NCBI GenBank assembly: GCA_021404685.1
Contig: QWHC01000005.1
Coordinates: 62,001-126,000, forward strand
Reading direction: 5' to 3'
DNA: 64,000 nt
From: Chloroflexi bacterium CFX4
GTDB taxonomy: Bacteria > Chloroflexota > Anaerolineae > Aggregatilineales > UBA2796
A model generated the notes under the pieces. The model was not told the DNA's origin. It did no database searches and saw nothing but the letters and a program-made list of their open reading frames with translations. Position numbers and translations under genes: made by a program. Below are positions 50,507 through 58,661 of the stretch, piece after piece. The first letter of the stretch is position 1; the number at the start of each line of letters is the position of its first letter.

Positions 50507-51721
50507 ATGAAACGTTTGTTAAATGTGGTGGGCGTTGTGGTGTTGATCAGCGCTGTTTTTAGCGCGGGTGTCTTGGTTGGCACGCAGACGCCTGCCGCGC
50601 TGGCGCAAGGCGGCACGCCAAGCAACCTTGAACAGACTTTTGCGCCGTTCTGGGAATCTTGGAATTTGATCAAGCGCACCTTTGTGCGCGGTGAAGAGCT
50701 GGACGATGTCAAGCTGATGGAAGGCGCACTGCGCGGCATGATTCAATCGCTTGGCGATGAGCGCAGCGCCTACCTTGATCCCGTCGCCTTTGAGCAGCAA
50801 ACCAGCCGCCTGCAAAGCGAATATGAAGGCATTGGTGCCAGCGTCCGCAAGGATGAAGTGACCGGCGGCGTACAGATCGTCCGTACCTTTGAAGGCTCGC
50901 CGGCGCGTTCGCTGCTGCGCGAAGGCGATATTATCCTCACCGTGGATGGTCAGGATATTACGTCGCTCTCGCTGACAGAAGCGGTCAGCAAGATTCGCGG
51001 TCCCTCAGGCTCATCGGTCAAGCTAGGCGTGCTGCGGCGTGGCGAACGCGATATCTTCGAGGTGACGGTGCGCCGTGCGCGCATTAAGCAGGAAATTATC
51101 ACCACTGCGCTCTTTGAAGGCAATATCGGCTATATTGGGCTGGCGCAGTTCACTGATACTAGCACGGAAGATGTCTCGAACGCGCTGGCTGCCTTAGATG
51201 CCAACAACCTGAACGGCTTGATCCTCGATATGCGGAATGATCCGGGTGGTCCGCTGTCCTCAGCGCTGAATGTGGCAAGCCTGTTCCTTCCCGATGGCAC
51301 GATTATCCTAGAGCGCGGACGCCGCAGCCGCACCGACATTCGCTACGAATCGACCGCGGCGCAGCTTGAAGCACAGGGCTACACCTTAGCGCCAGATGTA
51401 CCGCTGGTTATCATCCTCAATCAGGCGAGTGCCAGTGCCAGCGAGCTGGTTGCCGGCGCGCTGCAAGATCGCGGACGGGCAAAGGTGGTTGGCACCTACT
51501 CATTCGGCAAGGGATCCATCCAGACGTGGAATACGCTCAGTAACGGCGGCGGCTTGATCGTGACGGTGGCAAACTTCCTGAAGCCAAGCGGCGGCGTCAT
51601 TGATGGGATTGGCATTATTCCCGATGTGTTCGTTGGCTGGACGGAAGCACAGCAGGAAGCGCGTCCCAACTACGATCCGCAGCTGAGCGAGGCAATCTGG
51701 CTGCTGCTCGGCAAGTTCTAG
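50507..51721 (+). CDS. S41 C-terminal processing peptidase (CtpA-like)
   Basis: 404 residues from ATG 50507 (AGGTGAG upstream). Signal anchor (about 7-30), then a PDZ domain (about 105-190; GIGASVRKDE ... LREGDIILTVDGQDITSLSL) and the S41 catalytic domain: NLNGLILDMRNDPGGPL, NQASASASELVAGALQD with the Ser nucleophile, and SFGKGSIQT with the Lys (about 335). A periplasmic or cell-surface processing protease. Single gene ended by the terminator at 51741. Confidence 0.93.
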   Translation: MKRLLNVVGVVVLISAVFSAGVLVGTQTPAALAQGGTPSNLEQTFAPFWESWNLIKRTFVRGEELDDVKLMEGALRGMIQSLGDERSAYLDPVAFEQQTSRLQSEYEGIGASVRKDEVTGGVQIVRTFEGSPARSLLREGDIILTVDGQDITSLSLTEAVSKIRGPSGSSVKLGVLRRGERDIFEVTVRRARIKQEIITTALFEGNIGYIGLAQFTDTSTEDVSNALAALDANNLNGLILDMRNDPGGPLSSALNVASLFLPDGTIILERGRRSRTDIRYESTAAQLEAQGYTLAPDVPLVIILNQASASASELVAGALQDRGRAKVVGTYSFGKGSIQTWNTLSNGGGLIVTVANFLKPSGGVIDGIGIIPDVFVGWTEAQQEARPNYDPQLSEAIWLLLGKF

Positions 51722-51740
51722 GGCAGTGTTTTCTTTCCGC

Positions 51741-51771
51741 AAAAAGCCTTCTCAGCGTGAGAAGGCTTTTT
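51741..51771 (+). terminator. Bidirectional intrinsic terminator
   Basis: A 14-bp perfect stem (AAAAAGCCTTCTCA and its complement) with a 3-nt loop; A and T runs flank both sides. It follows the S41 gene. Confidence 0.92.
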
Positions 51772-51837
51772 CTTGCACCCACACTAGAAATTTTGTGCTA
51801 AAATAATGGTTGCAAAGACTCTTGTGAGGGCATTCAC

Positions 51838-52167
51838 ATGGAAGCGGATGGCAAAGCAAAAATCGCTGCCTATGCTGAGGCATTGCGGAAAGCACTGGCA
51901 GCGGTGCGCCCAGATGCCGAATTGGTGGTGAAGCATATGTTCGGCGGTGCCGGCTACTACATCAACGGCAAGATGATCGGCGGCTATTATGGCTTGCGCT
52001 TAGCGCTGAAACTCTCGCCAACCGACCGTGCCGCGCTGCTGCAAGTTGAAGGCGCGGAACAGCAACTCATCTCTAAAACGGCGGTGGAAGTGCCGCAAGC
52101 GTTCATTGATGATCCGAGCCTGCTGGCTGTGTGGCTTGCCAAAAGCCTGACCTTTGCTCAGGTCTAG
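51838..52167 (+). CDS. TfoX N-terminal-domain-like protein
   Basis: 109 residues. VRPDAELVVKHMFGGAGYYINGKMIGGYYGLRLALKLS matches the TfoX N-terminal family (VTxRxMFGGxGxYxxGxxF). Lacks the C-terminal TfoX domain, so the role in competence is doubtful; such short forms are common in many bacteria. Function not determined. Confidence 0.75.
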   Translation: MEADGKAKIAAYAEALRKALAAVRPDAELVVKHMFGGAGYYINGKMIGGYYGLRLALKLSPTDRAALLQVEGAEQQLISKTAVEVPQAFIDDPSLLAVWLAKSLTFAQV

Positions 52168-52263
52168 AAACAGTACGTTATTTTGTCTTGTTGCTGTGTG
52201 AGCGCTACAATCAGCCTAAATGAAATTGGTTAGGCGCCTAGCGTGTTTGGAGCAGTAGGATTC

Positions 52264-52929
52264 ATGACGCTTCTGCAAAAAATTGGCATCCTCATTTCGG
52301 CAACGCTGCACAGCATCGTAGACCGTGCCTTAGAGTCGAACTCTGTAGGCGTTTTTGATGAATACATCCGCCAAGCGGAAAGCAGCATGAAGCTGATCCA
52401 AAGCACCTTGATTGACCTCAAAACGACGGTCAAGACGCTGCGCGCCAAATATGACCAGGCCGCTGATGAGGCAGCGCGCCTAGACCTGCAAATTGATCAA
52501 GCGTTGAAGGCGGGCAAAGAATCCATGGCGAAGGCGCATATGGTGCGCTTGAACAGCCTGATGGAGATCGCACAGACCTACAAAGTGCAGTATGAGCGCC
52601 AAAGCCGCGCCTATAACATGCTGATCGAAATGGTGCAGATTTTGCAGAGCAAGGTAGACGTGCTGCACGCACAGCGCGATCAGGTTGCCACCATGCTGGA
52701 GCTGATCAAGAGCAAAAACATTGTGGCGCGCTCGATCAAAGACGTAGAGAAAATCTCCGATACGCGCACGCGCCAGATCATGGAGAATGTGCGCTCTCAA
52801 ATGGATACCGCTGATGAGCGTCTGGAGATGGCAACCAGCCGCCTTTCCGCCGAGATCGATCAGCAGGTTGGCGATGCCACCCTTGAGGCACAACTCGAAG
52901 AGCGCCGCCAGCGGCTCGGTTTGGCGTAG
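52264..52929 (+). CDS. PspA/IM30 family membrane-stress protein
   Basis: 221 residues from ATG 52264 (a GTG at 52243 is in frame). N-terminal amphipathic helix (TLLQKIGILISATLHSIVDRAL), followed by long coiled-coil helices (KLIQSTLIDLKTTVKTLRAKYDQAADEAARLDLQ; RVQ-like MRLNSLMEIAQ; KNIVARSIKDVEKI). Members are bacterial ESCRT-III relatives that stabilise the membrane. The flavin reductase gene follows by 9 nt. Confidence 0.88.
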   Translation: MTLLQKIGILISATLHSIVDRALESNSVGVFDEYIRQAESSMKLIQSTLIDLKTTVKTLRAKYDQAADEAARLDLQIDQALKAGKESMAKAHMVRLNSLMEIAQTYKVQYERQSRAYNMLIEMVQILQSKVDVLHAQRDQVATMLELIKSKNIVARSIKDVEKISDTRTRQIMENVRSQMDTADERLEMATSRLSAEIDQQVGDATLEAQLEERRQRLGLA

Positions 52930-52938
52930 GGCTGCCGC

Positions 52939-53559
52939 ATGGAACTCACGCCGCGCCCGCAAGACTGGGCAGCGCTTTACAAGCTGATGATCGGCTCTAT
53001 CCTGCCGCGCCCTATCGGCTGGATCTCCTCTGTGGACGCGCAAGGCACGCCCAACCTTGCGCCCTATTCTTTCTTCAACGCGGTGTGCGCTAATCCGCCG
53101 ACTGTGCTGTTCTGCCCAATGATTCGCGGTATGGCAGGCAACCACAAGGATACGCTGCGGAACGTGCGCGAAACAGGCGAATTCGTCGTGAACATCGTCA
53201 GTGCGCCGCTGGCAGAGGCAATGAACGCTACCGCCGCCGATTTTCCGCCCGAAGTGGACGAGTTTGAGGCAGTTGGCTTGGCAAAAGCGCCATCCGTTGT
53301 GGTGCGTCCGCCGCGTGTGGCTGCCAGCCTGATTCACTATGAATGCAAGGTCTCGCAGATCGTCACAGTGGGCGAGGCAGCCGGCGGCGGCTCTGTGGTC
53401 TTGGGTGAGGTGGTGCATCTGCATGTGGATGACAAGGTGCTGATCGGCACGGACAAGATTGATCTGGCTGTCCTACAGCCTATCGGCAGGTTGGCAGGCA
53501 GCGCCTACACGCACGTGACAGTAGAAAGCCTGTTCGAGATGCGCCGCCCAAGTGCGTGA
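52939..53559 (+). CDS. Flavin reductase-like FMN-binding protein
   Basis: 206 residues with the split-barrel FMN fold: LMIGSILPRPIGWISSVDAQGTPNLAPYSFFNAVCANPPTVLF, KDTLRNVRETGEFVVNI and GEVVHLHVDD. The PRPIGWISSxDxxGxxNLAPYSF motif is typical of the flavin reductase/DIM6-NTAB family. Cofactor FMN, reductant and partner oxygenase not known. It follows pspA by 9 nt and precedes the retron locus. Confidence 0.9.
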   Translation: MELTPRPQDWAALYKLMIGSILPRPIGWISSVDAQGTPNLAPYSFFNAVCANPPTVLFCPMIRGMAGNHKDTLRNVRETGEFVVNIVSAPLAEAMNATAADFPPEVDEFEAVGLAKAPSVVVRPPRVAASLIHYECKVSQIVTVGEAAGGGSVVLGEVVHLHVDDKVLIGTDKIDLAVLQPIGRLAGSAYTHVTVESLFEMRRPSA

Positions 53560-53610
53560 GCAGGGTCAGCACCGCAGGCAGAGCGGGACTTTGAAGTCCA
53601 CCGCCGATCT

Positions 53611-53640
53611 CCTTTCCCTGCTGGCGGGGTAGGAGGGGTT
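53611..53640. repeat. REP-like palindromic repeat, copy 3
   Basis: CCTTTCCCTGCTGGCGGGG followed by TAGGAGGGGTT. Same arms as copies at 3217 and 22467, but truncated in the right arm. It lies 45 nt upstream of the retron promoter. Confidence 0.5.
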
Positions 53641-53685
53641 GCCGCTGCACGCTAGGCTATTTCCACGCTTCTCGAAAATTGCTGC

Positions 53686-53712
53686 TTGACAACTTTCCCG
53701 ATCCGTTATAAC
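53686..53712 (+). promoter_or_regulatory. Promoter of the retron RNA and RT
   Basis: A perfect TTGACA (53686-53691), 15 nt, TATAAC (53707-53712). The short spacer is below optimum. Transcription would begin near 53719, just before the a1 arm of the retron RNA. Confidence 0.55.
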
Positions 53713-53726
53713 ATTTGTTCTATAAA

Positions 53727-53888
53727 GGTCAGTCGCACAGCAAGCGACGCGGTTAGCCAACATGCTGCGATGTCCCGTCGCGGTGGCAAACTGTGCAGGT
53801 CACTTCTTCACGGCTCCCACAGCTCGGACAAGCGTGGGAACCGCTCCATCACGGAGATCGTAGCCGCCTGCTTGCTGTGTGGCTGGCT
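53727..53888 (+). ncRNA. Retron msr-msd RNA candidate
   Basis: The ends pair: CACAGCAAGC (53736-53745) is exactly complementary to GCTTGCTGTG (53870-53879), and the pairing extends outward 9 more positions with G-U wobbles (53727-53735 with 53880-53888). This fits the a1/a2 arms of a retron. AAGC at the end of a1 offers the branch G. Inside lie an msr hairpin (ACAT-GCTGCG-ATGT, 53760-53773, within a GCGACG/CGTCGC stem) and a long msd hairpin (CGG, CCCAC and GCT, 53811-53824, with AGC, GTGGG and CCG, 53831-53843), then CTCC/GGAG. It sits between a promoter and an RT gene. Confidence 0.72.
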
Positions 53889-53937
53889 TTTTGCAATCAG
53901 CCTTCCTTTGCCTCATTTTCGCAAGGAGCGCACCGCG

Positions 53938-55134
53938 ATGACAAATGCCGCCGATGTGCTGCAAGCATGGCGCTTGAATTGGCAGCCCGACGAGTTTGAA
54001 TGGCGTTCCCTCACTTGGGAAAATCGTGTTGACCTCAATCGTGAAGAACGTGAGCAGCGCAAACGCGAACGCGCCCGCCGTGACCGCCTCTCATTTGGCG
54101 GGCGTTTGTGGGGCGTCGGTCAGGCACACCGCAGCGCCGAGCTTGACTCGGAGCGCCTTGCCCGTTACGGGCTGCCCGCATTTGCCAATGAGCGCGCTTT
54201 GGCTGAGTGGCTTGGCATTTCCCTTAAGCGCCTGCGCTGGTATAGCTACGACCGAAAGGTCAGCCCAATCTACCACTACACGCGCTACACACTGCCCAAG
54301 CGCGGCGGCGGTCAGCGCGTGATCCTTGCGCCAAAGCGCACCTTGAAGGCGATCCAACACAAGATTTTGTTTGAACTGCTGGCGAAAGTTCCCAACACAG
54401 ATGCCGCGCATGGCTTTATCAAAGGGCGCTCGATTGCCACTAACGCCGCGCCGCACGTTGGCAAAGCCTGCGTGCTAAACCTTGACCTGAAAGATTTTTT
54501 CCCAAGCATTACCTATCCGCGTGTACGTGGTCTGTTTGTGGCGTTGGGCTATGGATTCACCATCGCTTCTGTCTTGGCGCTGCTCTGCACCGAGTCGGAG
54601 CGCATTAGCGTGCAGCGTGGCGATAAAACGCGCTATGTGGCGATCAATGCACGGCACTTGGTGCAAGGTGCGCCAACCAGCCCTGCCATTGCAAACTTGA
54701 TGGCACGGCGGCTGGATGCACGTCTGCACGGCTTGGCAGCCAAACAAGGCGCAGCCTACACACGCTACGCGGACGACCTGACTTTCTCGGCAGAATCGGC
54801 AGAGGTGGCAACGCGGCTGCTGCGTGCTGCTAAGCGCATCATCGCTGATGAAGGTCTGACGCTGCACATGGGCAAAATACGCTTTTTCAGGCAGTCGGCG
54901 CGCCAAGTGGTGACCGGGCTGGTGGTCAATGACAAGGTGAGCGTGCCACGTGATCTGCGCCGCCGCGTGCGCGCCATTCTGCACCGCGCCGTGCAGACAG
55001 GGCTTGCCGCCCAAAACCGCGAAGGGCGGCAGCATTTCCGCGCCTACCTGCACGGGCTAATCGGGCATATTGCCTTACAGCACCCTGAGCAGGCGGCGCA
55101 GATGTTGGCAAAACTACGCGAGATTCGTGATTAA
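53938..55134 (+). CDS. Retron reverse transcriptase
   Basis: 398 residues from ATG 53938 (AAGGAG 9 nt upstream); an in-frame extension to 53686 runs through the RNA and is not used. Retron hallmarks: NAAPH (169-173, the NAxxH region X motif), NLDLKDFFPS (181-190, first catalytic Asp D183), QGAPTSP (243-249), YADDLTF (277-283; D279, D280) and VTGLVVN (325-331, region Y). An N-terminal ~75-residue extension, charged and Arg/Glu-rich (residues 30-52), precedes the fingers region and recalls the longer RTs of myxobacterial retrons (weak recollection). The RT copies the msd part of the upstream RNA into branched DNA. No separate effector gene follows; the next gene is convergent. Confidence 0.93.
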   Translation: MTNAADVLQAWRLNWQPDEFEWRSLTWENRVDLNREEREQRKRERARRDRLSFGGRLWGVGQAHRSAELDSERLARYGLPAFANERALAEWLGISLKRLRWYSYDRKVSPIYHYTRYTLPKRGGGQRVILAPKRTLKAIQHKILFELLAKVPNTDAAHGFIKGRSIATNAAPHVGKACVLNLDLKDFFPSITYPRVRGLFVALGYGFTIASVLALLCTESERISVQRGDKTRYVAINARHLVQGAPTSPAIANLMARRLDARLHGLAAKQGAAYTRYADDLTFSAESAEVATRLLRAAKRIIADEGLTLHMGKIRFFRQSARQVVTGLVVNDKVSVPRDLRRRVRAILHRAVQTGLAAQNREGRQHFRAYLHGLIGHIALQHPEQAAQMLAKLREIRD

Positions 55135-56105
55135 CGATCAGTGTAGTCGCGGCTGGTCTCGGTCAGCTCATCCAGGCGCTTCATCTCGTCTTCGGTCAGC
55201 CGTTCGCCAACCGCACCAAGCGATTCCTCCAGTTGCGTAACGGTGTTGGCACCAACAATCGGCGAAGTCATAAAGGGCAGCGTAAACTGCCACGCCAACG
55301 CCATCTGCGCGATGCTCTTGCCACGCGCCGCGCCCATCTCGCGCAGTGCTTCTACCACCGCAAAGCCTTTATCCGTCATCCAGCGCGCTGCGCCACCACC
55401 GCGGCTGCCTTCTGGCACGCCGCCCTCACGGGTATACTTGCCCGTCAGGAAGCCGCCTGCCAACGGGCTGTAAGGAATCACGCCGATGCCTTCCTCAAGG
55501 CACAGTTGGGCAAGTTCTGGTTCCACCTCACGCCGATTGAGCAAGTGGAAATGCGGCTGAATGCAATCATAGCGGGCAAGGTTATATTTATCGCTGATCC
55601 AGAGCGCCTTGCACAGGTACCACGCCTTAAAGTTGCTGGCGCCCAGATAGCGAACTTTGCCCTGCTTCACCAGATCATCATAGGCGCGCAGCGTTTCCTC
55701 TTGTGGCGTATCCCAATCGGGCCAATGGGATTGGTATAGATCAATGTAATCGGTTTGCAGGCGGCGCAAGCTGTGTTCAACGGCTGCCATGATATGCTGG
55801 CGGCTCAGGCTTTCGCCGTTGGGGCCGTCCCACATTCTGCCGCGTGTCTTGGTGGCGATGATGATCTGTTCACGCGGCTTGCCTTGCAGCCAGCGCCCGA
55901 TGATTTCTTCTGCCACGCCGCCGGGATTGCCCTCTGCCCAACGGCTGTAAATATCCGCCGTATCAATGAAGTTGCCACCCGCTTCCCAGAAGCGATCCAG
56001 CACACGCAGCGAGTCTTCCTCAGAGCTTGTCCAACGGAAGGTCATCGTGCCAAGGCACAGCGCGCTCACTTTTAAGCCCGTGCGCCCAAGTTTGCGGTAA
56101 TCCAT
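55131..56105 (-). CDS. Aldo/keto reductase
   Basis: 324 residues with the AKR barrel: MDYRKLGRTGLKVSALCLGTM at the start, NFIDTADIYSRW (Asp, Tyr), IATKTRGRM (Lys), DYIDLYQSHWPD (His) and the GVIPYSPLAGGFLTGKY loop. NADPH-dependent carbonyl reductase of the AKR11/12-like group; substrate unknown. Its stop shares TTAA (55131-55134) with the retron RT stop. Confidence 0.93.
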   Translation of the reverse strand: MDYRKLGRTGLKVSALCLGTMTFRWTSSEEDSLRVLDRFWEAGGNFIDTADIYSRWAEGNPGGVAEEIIGRWLQGKPREQIIIATKTRGRMWDGPNGESLSRQHIMAAVEHSLRRLQTDYIDLYQSHWPDWDTPQEETLRAYDDLVKQGKVRYLGASNFKAWYLCKALWISDKYNLARYDCIQPHFHLLNRREVEPELAQLCLEEGIGVIPYSPLAGGFLTGKYTREGGVPEGSRGGGAARWMTDKGFAVVEALREMGAARGKSIAQMALAWQFTLPFMTSPIVGANTVTQLEESLGAVGERLTEDEMKRLDELTETSRDYTDR

Positions 56106-56197
56106 CTAAAAAATGCCTTTCGAGCTGTGAAAAATCGCGCCTTGAGTATAGCGTAGGCAGCAGGTTCGTCATCCGCCCAAAGGCGGAAGGCTGCCCT

Positions 56198-56809
56198 TCA
56201 GACTTGCCCCACCACCTGCGCCGGATTGCCCGCGACAATGGCACGCGACGGCACATCCCGCGCCACGACTGCACCAGCGCCGATCACCGCGCCACGCCCA
56301 ATGTGTACGCCCTTCAAGATGATCGCCCACATACCAATGAACACCTCATCCTCAATGGTGATCGGTGCGCTGTTGCCCGCCATCGGATCGGCACGGCGCG
56401 CCTCAGGCGAGCGTGGGTGGAAATCAGTATCAATAATGGTGCTGTTGGCGCCAATCCAAACGCCATCGCCGATCTCAATCCGCGTTTGCGCCACGATCAC
56501 AGCGCCCGTCATGCCGACGCCCTGCCCGATGATCAACGCCGCCGCCGCTGACCACGTGCAAAGCAGCGTGCGGCGCACCACGCCCAGCGGATTCGAGGCA
56601 TACCAACTTCGCAGCGTCAGATCGCGCCCAATGGTGAGCGTGCTGCCCGCGTGCCGCTGAATGATCGGTGCGCCATAAATGCGCCAGCCGCGCTGCCACG
56701 CCACACCTTGCAGCGCAAAGGTCAGCCGTGCAATAGGCAGCGTTGCATAGCGGCGCAGCTCAGTGAGCGCCTTCCACGGCGTTTGGCGCGCCTGTTCCAG
56801 CAGATGCAC
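56198..56809 (-). CDS. Left-handed beta-helix acyltransferase
   Basis: 204 residues from GTG 56809, overlapping the sufU stop by one base (TAGTG); a TTG at 56833 would extend it. The C-terminal half has hexapeptide repeats (IGDGVWIGANSTIIDT; ITIEDEVFIGMWAIILKGVHIGRGAVIGAGAVVARDV), the LbH fold of WcaF/Maa-like acetyltransferases, ending in PSRAIVAGNPAQVV. Acceptor probably a sugar (inference). Downstream of sufS-sufU, but with no obvious link. Confidence 0.85.
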   Translation of the reverse strand: MHLLEQARQTPWKALTELRRYATLPIARLTFALQGVAWQRGWRIYGAPIIQRHAGSTLTIGRDLTLRSWYASNPLGVVRRTLLCTWSAAAALIIGQGVGMTGAVIVAQTRIEIGDGVWIGANSTIIDTDFHPRSPEARRADPMAGNSAPITIEDEVFIGMWAIILKGVHIGRGAVIGAGAVVARDVPSRAIVAGNPAQVVGQV

Positions 56810-57198
56810 TAGCGTGAGTCGTCCTCTTGCCAACCTGCCAGCCCATAAGCGCCCACTTTAAGCACCTTCAGCGAGAGCAGCGCGCACTTCAAGCGCACCG
56901 GTCCGAGCGAAATGCCGATCAGATCAAGCACGTCTTCTTTGGTGAGTTGGCGTGCTTCTTCCAATGTCTTGCCCAAGATGATCTCGCCGAGCATAGAGGC
57001 TGTCGCCTGACTGATCGCGCAGCCCTCGCCCGACCAACCGATTTCGGCGATATGGTTATCGCGCACACGGACGGTCAGCCGCAGACGGTCACCACATAGT
57101 GGATTCTTTTCCTCATGGTCAATATCGCAGGGCTGCAAAACGCCCCAGTTGCGCGGTTGGCGATAATGCTCCAGGATCGCCTCATGATACATATCCAT
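56809..57198 (-). CDS. sufU: Fe-S cluster scaffold/sulfur acceptor SufU
   Basis: 129 residues: YHEAILEHYRQPRNWG start and the three conserved cysteines in NPLCGD, GEGCAIS and RLKCALL. SufU receives sulfur from SufS, usually with zinc. It starts 18 nt downstream of sufS. The rest of the suf operon (sufBCD) is not in the window. Confidence 0.93.
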   Translation of the reverse strand: MDMYHEAILEHYRQPRNWGVLQPCDIDHEEKNPLCGDRLRLTVRVRDNHIAEIGWSGEGCAISQATASMLGEIILGKTLEEARQLTKEDVLDLIGISLGPVRLKCALLSLKVLKVGAYGLAGWQEDDSR

Positions 57199-57216
57199 TG
57201 GTTGAACTGCCTTTCC

Positions 57217-58473
57217 TCAGCGCGCAAAAAAGCGCTGGACTGCCGCGACTGTCTGCACAAAATGATCAGCCTCTTCAAGCGTGTTGTAGAGGTAGAAGCT
57301 GACCCGTGTTGAGGCTGCGATGCCGAACTTTTCGTGCAGCGGCATGGCACAATGATGCCCTGCCCGCACGGCGATGCCCGCCTGATCCAAGCCGGCGGAG
57401 AGATCGTGCGCGTGGACGCCGCGCAGCGTGAAGGACACTAAGCCCGCCCGTTGATCGGCACTCGGTCCGTACATCTGCACGCCTTCAATATCTGCCAAGC
57501 CCGCCATCGTGTGCTGAATGAGCGCCACCTCGTGCGCGTGGATCGCCTCTAGCCCAATGCCGCGCAAATAGGCAATCGCCGCGCCCAAGCCCACTGCGCC
57601 GCTGATGTTGGGCGTGCCTGCCTCAAAGCGCTGCGGCAGATCGGCATAGGTCGTCTTGGCGAAGGTCACACGGTCAATCATGCTGCCACCGCCCATAAAA
57701 GGCGGCATCGCCTCTAGCAGGGCGCGCTTGCCATACAGCGCACCGATGCCGGTTGGCGCACAGAGCTTATGCCCGCTCAGCGCGAAAAAGTCGGCATCTA
57801 GGGCGCGCACGTCAATCGGCATGTGCGGCGCGCTCTGAGCGCCATCCACCGTGACCAACGCGCCGACTTCATGCGCCATACGGATCAGATCGGCAAGCGG
57901 ATTAATGGTGCCAAGCACGTTCGAGACGTGCGCCAGCGCCACCATACGCACACGCCCGCTGCCCAGCAAGGTTTGATAGGCGTCTTGATCAATCTGCCCA
58001 TCCTCAGTGATCGGAATGGGTAGCACATGCGCGCCTGCACGCTCCGCCACCATCTGCCATGGGACGATGTTGGCGTGATGCTCCATCTCGCTGACCAAAA
58101 TTTGATCGCCTATGCGTAAGTTCGCCAGTCCCCATGCATATGCCACAAGATTGATCGCCTCTGTAGCGTTACGGGTGAAGATAATCTCGCGGGCGGAGGT
58201 GGCGCCCACAAAGTCGCGGACGGCGTCGCGTGCTGCCTCGTAAGCAGCGGTTGCCTTTTCGCTGAAGGAATGCACGCCGCGATGCACGTTGGCGTTCATG
58301 TGCGTGTAATAGTCCTCCACGGCGCGCAGCACAGCGGTTGGTTTTTGGGTGGTGGCGGCGTTATCAAGGTAGACCAGCGGGACATTGGGGCGCACCATTT
58401 GGGCAAGGATTGGGAAATCGGCGCGGTGTGCCGCCATTTGGCGGGTAAGTTGCTCAAGGGATAGGGCAGACAT
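57217..58473 (-). CDS. sufS: Cysteine desulfurase SufS
   Basis: 418 residues, PLP fold type I. Lys-containing SGHKLCAPTGIGALYGK, DNAATTQKP near the N-terminus, EHHANIVPW and the catalytic-Cys loop RAGHHCAMPLHEKFG. SufS takes sulfur from cysteine and passes it to SufU encoded next. Single transcription unit sufS-sufU-acyltransferase. Confidence 0.95.
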   Translation of the reverse strand: MSALSLEQLTRQMAAHRADFPILAQMVRPNVPLVYLDNAATTQKPTAVLRAVEDYYTHMNANVHRGVHSFSEKATAAYEAARDAVRDFVGATSAREIIFTRNATEAINLVAYAWGLANLRIGDQILVSEMEHHANIVPWQMVAERAGAHVLPIPITEDGQIDQDAYQTLLGSGRVRMVALAHVSNVLGTINPLADLIRMAHEVGALVTVDGAQSAPHMPIDVRALDADFFALSGHKLCAPTGIGALYGKRALLEAMPPFMGGGSMIDRVTFAKTTYADLPQRFEAGTPNISGAVGLGAAIAYLRGIGLEAIHAHEVALIQHTMAGLADIEGVQMYGPSADQRAGLVSFTLRGVHAHDLSAGLDQAGIAVRAGHHCAMPLHEKFGIAASTRVSFYLYNTLEEADHFVQTVAAVQRFFAR

Positions 58474-58661
58474 AGACAGGCACTTTCTAAATGCGGATAC
58501 TTTCGCCTATTTTAACAGATTCCGTGCCGAATTACTCGCCTGAGTGACTCATAGGTGTGGTGAAGATCGCGGTTATGGACTGCCAACCTTCACGCTTTCG
58601 CCAAAGTACGGTATGCTTAAGGCACATAAGCATCCGCCGCTTGTAGCGAAAAGGTAGCCAT

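Noticed and set aside
51838-52167. Competence regulator TfoX
   Set aside because: Only the N-terminal domain is present and there are no competence genes nearby; labelled TfoX-like only.
52480-53424. 314-residue minus-strand frame opposite pspA and the flavin reductase
   Set aside because: It spans two recognised plus-strand genes; no ribosome site and His/Cys-rich noise composition.
53686-53937. Extending the reverse transcriptase to an upstream in-frame start
   Set aside because: The added 84 residues would be encoded by the promoter and the a1/a2 paired RNA; ATG 53938 has AAGGAG at proper spacing.
55131-56105. Aldo/keto reductase as a retron effector
   Set aside because: It is convergent with the RT, a complete metabolic enzyme, and cannot be cotranscribed with the retron.
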